Source of the DNA: DAOUBF01 sp034432795
GTDB lineage: Bacteria > Chloroflexota > Anaerolineae > DSLN01
Length of the DNA: 64,000 nt
Reading direction: 5' to 3'
NCBI GenBank assembly: GCA_034432795.1
Contig: DAOUBF010000002.1
Coordinates: 33,526 to 97,525 of the forward strand
Under the pieces are notes generated by a model. That model searched no databases. It was not told the DNA's origin and worked only from the letters and a program-made list of their open reading frames with translations. The translations under genes and the position numbers were made by a program. Every line of letters starts with the position of its first letter. Position 1 is the stretch's first letter. This document shows positions 55,591-62,365 of the stretch, in pieces.

Positions 55591-55665
55591 CCGTTTACGT
55601 GTGGTCCCCGAATGTCCAATGGGGGAGAAGGAGGCCGGAGCAGATCGGGCGTTATCGCCTTTACT

Positions 55666-56454
55666 ATGGTCATTGAGGATCACTTTGAAGGCCAGAGCCT
55701 GCCGCGTTGGGTACGCTACGCGGTGGGGGCAGCGGCAATAGAGCAGGGCGCATCGTCATTGCGCTTCGTGGTGGAGGGCGCCACGCCAGAGGTCTATGCC
55801 GACGCGCAGATTGACGACTATCATGGCCTGAGCCGCAAACACCTGCCCTGGCGCCCACCGTTGCGGTTGACGGTGCGCGCCCGCGCCTCCCATGCGGCGG
55901 GCGCATTGCTGGGCACGGCGGGCTTCGGCTTTTGGAACGACCCCTTCACGCTGAGCGGAGGGATGCTGGCCGCGCCCAACGCCATCTGGTTCTTCTACGC
56001 CTCGCCCCCCTCCAACATGGCCCTGGCGCCGCCGGTCCCCGGCTGGGGCTGGAAAGCGGCTGCGTTGAACAGCGGCACCCTGCCCGGCTGGCTGCTCGCC
56101 CCAGCGGCGTTGGCCGGAGCCGCCTTGCTAAAGCTCCCTGGCGTCAACCGCCTGCTGCGCCCCTGGGTCCGCGCAGCGGTCAAGGCAGGTGAGCGTCTCC
56201 TGGACGTGGACCTGCGCGAATGGCACACCTATGCCCTGGAATGGCGACGCGACGAGGCCACCTTCTGGGTGGATGAGGCCGAGGTGCTGCGTGTCTCCCA
56301 TCCGCCCAGCGGCCCGCTGGGCTTTGTCGCCTGGCTGGACAACCAGTATGCGGTGGCCACGCTGGAAGGCGACTTCCGCTTCGGGTTATTGGCGGTGCCA
56401 CAGCGGCAGTGGCTGGAGTTGGACTACGTGTGTATTGAGGGGATGGGCGGCTGA
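55666..56454 (+). CDS. Cytosolic concanavalin-A-like (GH16-like jelly-roll) protein, unknown function
   Basis: 262 residues from the ATG at 55666; earlier codons run through repeat sequence. Beta-rich with spaced Trp: GTAGFGFWNDPFTLSGGMLA, APNAIWFFYASPPSN, LREWHTYALEWRRDEATFWV and DEAEVLRVSHPPSGPLGFVA WLDNQYAV. This is the layout of GH16-type lectin folds, but without the ExDxxE catalytic motif. No signal peptide is seen. The upstream spacer lacks a clear ribosome binding site. Function not assignable. Confidence 0.65.
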   Translation: MVIEDHFEGQSLPRWVRYAVGAAAIEQGASSLRFVVEGATPEVYADAQIDDYHGLSRKHLPWRPPLRLTVRARASHAAGALLGTAGFGFWNDPFTLSGGMLAAPNAIWFFYASPPSNMALAPPVPGWGWKAAALNSGTLPGWLLAPAALAGAALLKLPGVNRLLRPWVRAAVKAGERLLDVDLREWHTYALEWRRDEATFWVDEAEVLRVSHPPSGPLGFVAWLDNQYAVATLEGDFRFGLLAVPQRQWLELDYVCIEGMGG

Positions 56455-56471
56455 ACGTTGACTGCGGAAAG

Positions 56472-58658
56472 CTACACCGTTTGCCGCCGGGCCTCAATCA
56501 CGTTGGGCACGCGTTCAATCTTCGCCAGCACCCTGCTGAGCTGGTCAATGCCGGTGATCTCCATCGTGGTGTAGAAGGTGGCGATGTTGCGGCTGGTGGT
56601 CACATTCACCTGGCTCATATTGATGCCTTCGCCGGCCACGATGCCGGAAATCTCATGGAGCAGGCCACCGCGGTCAAAGGCCACGATCTTAACCATGACC
56701 GGGTAGGTGCGCTGGCTGCGGCCCCAGGCCACTTCAATCAGCCGCTCGTGCTCCCGGAGCGCCAGGATGTTGGGGCAATCGCGGCGATGGATGGTCACGC
56801 CGCGCCCGCGCGTAATATAGCCGATGATGTCATCCCCCGGCAACGGATGACAGCAGCGGGCGATATGCGTCAGCAGGCCGCCCGTGCCGCGCACCTGGAC
56901 CCCGTCTACGGTCAGCGGTGGCGGTGTGGGGGTCTCCTCTGGCAACGCCGGCGCGATCGCCTCGGCAGCGCGCTGCTCCATCTCCAGATTGACGATTTGC
57001 GCGGCGATCTGCTGCGAATTGATGTCGCCGGTGCCCACCGCTGCCAGGAAGTCCTCCACCTTGTCGTAGCCGAACAGCTTGGCCAGGCGCTCATGCGCCA
57101 CGCCATCCACACCCAGCCGCTTCAACTCCCGCTCCAGGAAGTCGCGCCCCTGGGCGATATTCTTCTCGCGGTCCTGGCGCTTGAACCATTGACGGATTTT
57201 GGCGCGGGCGCGCTGTGTCTTCACATAGCCCAGATGGGGGTTGAGCCAGTCACGGCTAGGCCCGCCCCGCTTCGCCGTGAGGATCTCCACCTGGTCGCCG
57301 GTCTTAAGCTGGTAATCCAGGCTCACCAGGCGGCCATTCACCTTGGCGCCCCGGCAGCGGTCGCCGATCTCGGTGTGCACGTGGTAAGCGAAGTCAATCG
57401 GTGTGGCCCCGGCAGGCAGATCAATAATATCGCCCTTGGGCGTAAACACATAGACGCGGTCCTGGAAGACATCGGTTTTGAGCGACTCCACGAAGTCGGT
57501 GGCGTCGGCGACATCGTAGCGCCAGTCCAGAAGCGAGCGCAACCAGGCGATCTTGTTCTCGTAGTCAATATCGCGCTTCCCGCCCTCCTCCTTGTAGCGC
57601 CAGTGGGCGGCGATGCCATACTCCGCCGTCCAGTGCATCTCCCAGGTGCGGATTTGCACCTCCAGCGGCTTGCCGTCGTCTGCGATCACGGCGGTATGCA
57701 GGCTGCGGTACATGTTGTCCTTGGGCGTGGCGATGTAGTCATCAAACTCGCCGGGGATCGGCCGCCACAGGTTATGCACAATGCCCAGGACGTAATAGCA
57801 GGTGGGGATGTCGTCCACGATGACACGGATGGCCCGCTCGTCGTAAATCTGGTCAAAGGTCACACCCTTGCGCAGCATCTTCTTATAGATGCTGTAGATG
57901 TGCTTGGGCCGCCCGCTGACATCGGCCTTGATCCCGGCCTCGGCCAGCTTCTTTTCCAGCATGGTCACAATACGCTGGATCTGCGCCTCGCGCTCGCTGC
58001 GCCGCTCGGCGATCAACCGGGCGATCTCCTTGTACTTCTGCGGCTCCAGATGGCGGAAGCCCAGGTCCTCCAGCTCCCACTTCATTTGCCAGATGCCCAG
58101 GCGGTTGGCCAGGGGGGCGAAGACCTCCAGCGTTTCGCGGGCGATGCGCTTGCGGCGCTCCTCCGGCAGGGCGCCCAGCGTGCGCATGTTGTGCAGGCGG
58201 TCGGCCAGCTTGATCAGCACCACGCGCACGTCGTCCACCATCGCCAGGAAGGTCTTGCGCAGCGACTCGGAATTCAAGTCCTTCAGAGGCCGCTGCTCCA
58301 TCTGGCTGAGCTGGTCAATCTGCTGCAACTTGGTCACGCCATCCACCAGCCGGGCGACCTCATCGCCGAACTCACGCTGGATATCCTCAATGGTGAAGCC
58401 GGTGTCCTCCACCACATCGTGCAACAGCCCGGCAGCGATCACCACCGGGTCCAGGCGCAGATCGGCCAGGATTTTGGCCACCGCCAGGCTGTGCTGGATG
58501 TACGGCTCGCCGGAGGCGCGCGTCTGGCCCTCATGCGCCAGCGCGGCCAGTTGATAGGCGCGTTGAATCAGGTCCCGGTCCGCCGGGGCCAGATTCCCAT
58601 CTAAATGCGCCAGCAGGGTTTCCAGCTTCATGTCGTGATCGGCAATGGACGAGACCAT
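56472..58658 (-). CDS. relA: Bifunctional (p)ppGpp synthetase/hydrolase (RelA/SpoT)
   Basis: 728 residues controlling the stringent response. HD hydrolase domain (HSLAVAKILADLRLDPVVIA, LLHDVVEDTGFT) is intact. The synthetase domain has KHIYSIYKKMLRKGVTFDQI, YDERAIRVIVDDIPTCYYVL and DDYIATPKDNMYRSLHTAVI. Then come TGS (VYVFTPKGDIIDLPAGATPI DFAYHVHTEIG), the Cys-containing helical region (ARCCHPLPGDDIIGYITRGR) and C-terminal ACT (VMVKIVAFDRGGLLHEISGI). The -10 box TATACT lies 10 bases before the ATG with no ribosome binding site, so the leader is almost absent. ATG at 58631 is a possible alternative start. Confidence 0.97.
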   Translation of the reverse strand: MVSSIADHDMKLETLLAHLDGNLAPADRDLIQRAYQLAALAHEGQTRASGEPYIQHSLAVAKILADLRLDPVVIAAGLLHDVVEDTGFTIEDIQREFGDEVARLVDGVTKLQQIDQLSQMEQRPLKDLNSESLRKTFLAMVDDVRVVLIKLADRLHNMRTLGALPEERRKRIARETLEVFAPLANRLGIWQMKWELEDLGFRHLEPQKYKEIARLIAERRSEREAQIQRIVTMLEKKLAEAGIKADVSGRPKHIYSIYKKMLRKGVTFDQIYDERAIRVIVDDIPTCYYVLGIVHNLWRPIPGEFDDYIATPKDNMYRSLHTAVIADDGKPLEVQIRTWEMHWTAEYGIAAHWRYKEEGGKRDIDYENKIAWLRSLLDWRYDVADATDFVESLKTDVFQDRVYVFTPKGDIIDLPAGATPIDFAYHVHTEIGDRCRGAKVNGRLVSLDYQLKTGDQVEILTAKRGGPSRDWLNPHLGYVKTQRARAKIRQWFKRQDREKNIAQGRDFLERELKRLGVDGVAHERLAKLFGYDKVEDFLAAVGTGDINSQQIAAQIVNLEMEQRAAEAIAPALPEETPTPPPLTVDGVQVRGTGGLLTHIARCCHPLPGDDIIGYITRGRGVTIHRRDCPNILALREHERLIEVAWGRSQRTYPVMVKIVAFDRGGLLHEISGIVAGEGINMSQVNVTTSRNIATFYTTMEITGIDQLSRVLAKIERVPNVIEARRQTV

Positions 58659-58668
58659 TTCAGATTAA

Positions 58669-58674
58669 AGTATA
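58669..58674 (-). promoter_or_regulatory. -10 box of relA (near-leaderless)
   Basis: TATACT on the minus strand with 10 bases to the ATG at 58658. Confidence 0.45.
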
Positions 58675-58712
58675 CCAGAATTTGGGAAAGAGAGACAAAG
58701 GCAGGCACAGCA

Positions 58713-59123
58713 CTACAACGGCGTCTGCTCCCCCACAAGCAGGGCGCGCCAGCGGGCCGGGATCGTCGTCACGCGCCCGTCCCGATCAATACAAACGTGT
58801 TTGCTCTGGCCGCTGGCCAGCAACCGGCCGGTGTCGGCCAGAAGGACCTCGTAAGCGAAGGTGAGGCCGCGGCTGCGGATGTCCTCCAGGCGGGTGCGGA
58901 CGGTGACACGTTCACCGTAGTGTGCCGGGGCCAGGTAGCGGACATGCAACTCGGTCACGGCGAAGAAGTAGCCGCTGCGCTCAATCTCGGCGTAGTCGCT
59001 GCCCATAGCGCGCATGTAGGCCGAACGGCCCTCCTCCATCCACACAACGTAGGCGCTGTGATGCGCCACGCCCATCTGGTCAGTTTCAGCGTAGCGGACA
59101 TGGAAGGTGGTCTCCACGCTCAT
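58713..59123 (-). CDS. Acyl-CoA thioesterase, YbgC/FadM type (hot-dog fold)
   Basis: A 136-residue 4HBT-family thioesterase. Signature VRYAETDQMGVAHHSAYVVW with the catalytic Asp (TDQMG), EEGRSAYMRAMGSDYAEIE, VRYLAPAHYGERVTVRTRLE and FAYEVLLADTGRLLASGQSK. The ATG overlaps the upstream protease stop (ATGA), so the two form an operon. The physiological acyl substrate is unknown. Confidence 0.93.
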   Translation of the reverse strand: MSVETTFHVRYAETDQMGVAHHSAYVVWMEEGRSAYMRAMGSDYAEIERSGYFFAVTELHVRYLAPAHYGERVTVRTRLEDIRSRGLTFAYEVLLADTGRLLASGQSKHVCIDRDGRVTTIPARWRALLVGEQTPL

Positions 59124-60382
59124 GGCGCATCCTGCCCCCCTACGGCCATAGATGATTGCGACAAAAGCTTCAGAGCGTTCAGCGCGGCCTCCAGTTGCGG
59201 GTCGCGCCCGGCCTGAACATCCTCCGGGCTACGAGAGACCAGGATATCCGGCGTCAGGCCCGCCTCATGCACCCATCGCCCGTTGGGCGTAAGCCAGCGG
59301 GCGATGGTGATACGCACCCCGCCATTGCGCCCCTCATCAAGCGCACGCCAGTCCTGCACCGTGCCCTTGCCGAAGGTCTTTTCGCCAACCAGCCGACCGC
59401 GGCCCCGGTCCTGGATGGCCCCGGCCACGATCTCGGAGGCGCTGGCGCTGCCCTGGTCCACCAACACCGTGAGCGGAATCCCGGTCGCCAGCCCGCGCCC
59501 ATCGGCGCTGAACGTCTTGCGGCGGCCATCCCCCCACTCCTCAATCATAATGGGGCCATCCTTAATGAACTGGCTGGCCACGTCCAGTGCGGTGTACAGA
59601 TTACCGCCGGGGTTGCCGCGCAGGTCCAGGATCAACCCTTTGGGGTTCTGTGCCAGCAGCGTTTGCAACGCCTGGCGCAGTTCCTCGGTCGTACGGTCGC
59701 CGAAGGTGCTGATGCGCACATAGGCATAGCCGCCCTCCAGCAGGCGGCTGGTGACGCTGGCGATCTGAATGCGTGCCCGCACGATGTCAAACTGCAACAG
59801 CCTGTCCTGACCGGTGCGACGTACCTCCAGGTGGACAGTCGTTCCGGCAGGGCCGCGCACCAGCATAATCGCGTCCAGCAGGGGCATACCGGTCACTTCG
59901 CGTCCATCCACTGTGACAATGACATCGCCGGGCTGCAACCCGGCCTTCTCCGCAGGCGAATCGGGCAACGGCGCGACAATAGTGAGTTCGCCGTTGCGGG
60001 AGTCCACCTCCGCGCCGATGCCCTCCAGTTCCCCTTGAATATCGCTCGTGGCAATGTTAAACTGGCTGGGCGGCATGTAGCCGGTGTGGGCATCCCCCAG
60101 GCTCTGAAGCATCCCCTGGATCGCGCCCCGGACGAGCAGGGTATCGCTGACCGGCTGCCGGTAATATTCCTCGTGGACCAGGTTCCAGGTCTCCCAGAAG
60201 GGCGCGAAGGTTTGCGCCAGGCTGTCGGGCGTATTGGCCTGGCGAGCAGGGGCACTGGCCTGCCAGGTGGCCAGCGCATAGCCGGCCGCAAACATCATCG
60301 CACTGAGCAGGAACGCCGCGACCAGCCCGACGACGATTGGCCCGACCCGACCATTGAGAGTGCGCTTCATCTGCAATTCCAT
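59120..60382 (-). CDS. S41-family C-terminal processing peptidase (CtpA-like)
   Basis: A 420-residue periplasm-facing protease. N-terminal signal anchor (IVVGLVAAFLLSAMMFAAGY), then PDZ domain (LEGIGAEVDSRNGELTIVAP, AEKAGLQPGDVIVTVDGREV). The S41 core has LILDLRGNPGGNLYTALDVA, the catalytic Ser in VDQGSASASEIVAGAIQDR and the Lys in GEKTFGKGTVQDWRAL. It processes or degrades secreted proteins. The -10 TATACA lies 9 bases before the ATG at 60382; the ATG at 60370 (MKRTLNG) is an alternative. Confidence 0.94.
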   Translation of the reverse strand: MELQMKRTLNGRVGPIVVGLVAAFLLSAMMFAAGYALATWQASAPARQANTPDSLAQTFAPFWETWNLVHEEYYRQPVSDTLLVRGAIQGMLQSLGDAHTGYMPPSQFNIATSDIQGELEGIGAEVDSRNGELTIVAPLPDSPAEKAGLQPGDVIVTVDGREVTGMPLLDAIMLVRGPAGTTVHLEVRRTGQDRLLQFDIVRARIQIASVTSRLLEGGYAYVRISTFGDRTTEELRQALQTLLAQNPKGLILDLRGNPGGNLYTALDVASQFIKDGPIMIEEWGDGRRKTFSADGRGLATGIPLTVLVDQGSASASEIVAGAIQDRGRGRLVGEKTFGKGTVQDWRALDEGRNGGVRITIARWLTPNGRWVHEAGLTPDILVSRSPEDVQAGRDPQLEAALNALKLLSQSSMAVGGQDAP

Positions 60383-60391
60383 GCTTAACCC

Positions 60392-60397
60392 TGTATA
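60392..60397 (-). promoter_or_regulatory. -10 box of the S41 protease operon (near-leaderless)
   Basis: TATACA on the minus strand with 9 bases to the ATG at 60382 and no ribosome binding site. Confidence 0.4.
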
Positions 60398-60414
60398 TTC
60401 CCTTCCTATTCAGA

Positions 60415-60530
60415 AAGCCGTCAGGCTGAAGCCATGCTTCAGCCCACCACACCGTAAACGGCGGGGCGTTTCCCCGCACATCTCCTGTAGAGGCAACCCT
60501 TGTGGTTGCCCACACTGCAAACGGTGCGCC
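60415..60530. repeat. Cluster of small palindromes upstream of the S41 gene
   Basis: AGGCTGAAGCCATGCTTCAGCC, then CACCGTAAACGGCGGGG (cf. 43849-43868), then GGCAACC-CTTGT-GGTTGCC (60492-60510). All look like dispersed REP-type elements. Confidence 0.5.
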
Positions 60531-60566
60531 CCTACAGATGAACAGCTTCCACCCAATTATAGCAGA

Positions 60567-61526
60567 TCAGGTCACGGGCGATGAGGCCGAACTGAGGGCG
60601 AGTTTCTTCGCGGCCAGGCGGTCGGCCAGATCGGCCAGGTAGTCGCTTTTCTCAATGCGGGCGATCCAATCCGCAGGGATGGCCTCCACGCCCAGGCGCG
60701 CGCCCATGATCGCGCCGGTGATGCAAGCAACGGAATCGGAATCGCCGTCAAAGTTGGCCGCGCGCCAGATCGCCTTGCGGTAGTCATCCGAATAGCGCAT
60801 CACACAGTAGAGCGCCAGACCGACAGCCTCATCCCCCGTCCAGCCCTCGCCGATATAGCGCATGGCCTCCTCTTCAGAGGCGAACCAGAGCGCATGTGCT
60901 GTGCGATGGAGAACCAGGTCAAATTCATCGGAGATGTCCGCAGTGACCTCCTCCAGGATAGGCAGGTAATCCTGGGGCGGGAGGCCATCCAGGGCCAGCT
61001 TGACAAGCATGGCTGCAGCCAGGCAGGCGGCCTCGGCAGCGCGATGCATATGCGTGACGCTGCCGGTGGCGATCGCCACACTGCGCAACCGGGCCAGGTC
61101 ATGCTGATAGAAATAACCCACAGGCGCGACGCGCATGGCCGAGCCGCAGCCCTTGGAGTAAGGGAGGCCGCTTTCAAACCAGGGGACGCCCGCCTCCAAC
61201 GCACCAATGGCGCGCATACAGGTGATACCGGGGCTGCGGTTGTTTTCGGGCGAGTTCTTCCAGGCGATAAAGTGGGCCACCACCGCCTCCATCAGGCTGT
61301 CCAGGTCTGCGTCGCCGCGTTCAACCAACGCCTCGGCGATCGCCAGACTCATCTGCGTATCGTCCGTATAGAGCGCGGGGGTGGGCAGATCGCACAGGCC
61401 CTGCACACCATAGCGCTGTTTGATCAGGGAGAGCGGTATAAACTCCAGCGGGCGGCCCAGCGCGTCGCCGATGGCCAGGCCGTAAAACACACCGCGCGCT
61501 TTGCTTTGCTCAGCCTTAATGTTCAT
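60567..61526 (-). CDS. ADP-ribosylglycohydrolase family protein
   Basis: About 319 residues from the ATG at 61526 (a TTG at 61535 is also in frame). DraG/ARH fold that removes ADP-ribose from proteins or small molecules using two Mg2+. N-terminal KARGVFYGLAIGDALGRPLE, metal ligands TDDTQMSLAIAEAL, later GSVTHMHRAAEAACLAA and the C-terminal FDGDSDSVACITGAIMGARL with the D-x-D-S motif. The target is unknown; no DraT-like transferase is visible. No clear ribosome binding site. Confidence 0.93.
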   Translation of the reverse strand: MNIKAEQSKARGVFYGLAIGDALGRPLEFIPLSLIKQRYGVQGLCDLPTPALYTDDTQMSLAIAEALVERGDADLDSLMEAVVAHFIAWKNSPENNRSPGITCMRAIGALEAGVPWFESGLPYSKGCGSAMRVAPVGYFYQHDLARLRSVAIATGSVTHMHRAAEAACLAAAMLVKLALDGLPPQDYLPILEEVTADISDEFDLVLHRTAHALWFASEEEAMRYIGEGWTGDEAVGLALYCVMRYSDDYRKAIWRAANFDGDSDSVACITGAIMGARLGVEAIPADWIARIEKSDYLADLADRLAAKKLALSSASSPVT

Positions 61527-61571
61527 AGCACTCAACGGATGATCTCACATTATCGCCTTCAGCGAGGGTGA

Positions 61572-62234
61572 TCAAGGCAACTGAAAGCACCCCAGAGGCA
61601 TCAAGACCTGGCGCAGGTCGGCGAGGGAGGCCACTGCGTAGTCCACCCCCTCCTGGGCCTCACCGTCCATTAACACAGTGGTCATGCCCAGGCGCTTGGC
61701 CGGGATCAGGTTACGCGGGCTGTCATCTACCAGGATACACTCCTGCGGCTCGGCGTGAAGCAACTCCAGGATACGCTGGTAAGCGCGGGGGTCGGGTTTG
61801 CAGTAGTAATTGAAGGAGCGGATGTCCAGAATAGTCTCAAAATGGTGGGCGATGCCCAGATGGGCCAGGACGCGGCGGGCATGTTCAGCGCTGCCATTGG
61901 TGACGATGACCTTTGTCAGCGTGATACCGCTGAGGAGGCAGTCCAGATCGGGGTCGGGATGCAGGTATTCGTCCAGAGGGATGTCATGGACGTAGGCCAG
62001 GTAAGCTTCCGGGTCAATCCCATACTCGGTTTGCAGGCCGCGCAGGGTCGTGCCGTAGAGCTGATAATAACGTTTTTGCAGGGCAGCGGCCTCCTCAGCA
62101 TTGAGGGCCAGGGTATCCATGATGAACTGGCGGATACGGTTGCCCACCGTATCCATCAGGCCAGAGCTACGCGGGTAGAGCGTATCATCCAGGTCAAAGA
62201 GGATATATTTGAGTTTACAATCCTGGTGCATCAT
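61572..62234 (-). CDS. HAD-family hydrolase, pyrimidine 5'-nucleotidase-like
   Basis: A 220-residue HAD phosphatase. Motif I FDLDDTLYPRSSGLMDTVGN with the nucleophile Asp, motif II VIVTNGSAEHARRVLAHLGI, motif III/IV KPDPRAYQRILELL and CILVDDSPRNLIPAKRLGM. The DLDDTLYP variant with a helical cap (IRQFIMDTLALNAEEAAAL) is typical of the SDT1/pyrimidine 5'-nucleotidase branch. ATGATG start: 62234 or 62231. An extended -10 TGCTATAAT lies at 62255-62263 (minus). It is divergent from the restriction-modification gene. Confidence 0.9.
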   Translation of the reverse strand: MMHQDCKLKYILFDLDDTLYPRSSGLMDTVGNRIRQFIMDTLALNAEEAAALQKRYYQLYGTTLRGLQTEYGIDPEAYLAYVHDIPLDEYLHPDPDLDCLLSGITLTKVIVTNGSAEHARRVLAHLGIAHHFETILDIRSFNYYCKPDPRAYQRILELLHAEPQECILVDDSPRNLIPAKRLGMTTVLMDGEAQEGVDYAVASLADLRQVLMPLGCFQLP

Positions 62235-62254
62235 GTATTCTGGTCAGCGCGGCG

Positions 62255-62263
62255 ATTATAGCA
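62255..62263 (-). promoter_or_regulatory. Extended -10 box of the HAD gene
   Basis: TGCTATAAT on the minus strand, 20 bases before the ATG at 62234. Confidence 0.5.
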
Positions 62264-62350
62264 CCGCATCAGACAGGGGACAAAACTCAGGGGAACGCGT
62301 AGGGTTCTCCGAACCCAGTCTTGGGAGATTGTATATATGGGCCAATGGGA

Positions 62351-62356
62351 TATAAT
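62351..62356 (+). promoter_or_regulatory. -10 box of the restriction-modification gene
   Basis: TATAAT with 9 bases to the ATG at 62366. No ribosome binding site. Confidence 0.5.
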
Positions 62357-62365
62357 AGCTTGCCG

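Noticed and set aside
56481..58604. 707-codon open frame on the plus strand
   Set aside because: It lies antisense to the unmistakable relA/spoT gene. Composition (many His, Gly, Gln, Ala, Val) is that of a GC-rich mirror frame, and no family motif is present.
59156..60388. 410-codon plus-strand open frame
   Set aside because: Antisense shadow of the S41 protease; low-complexity mirror composition.
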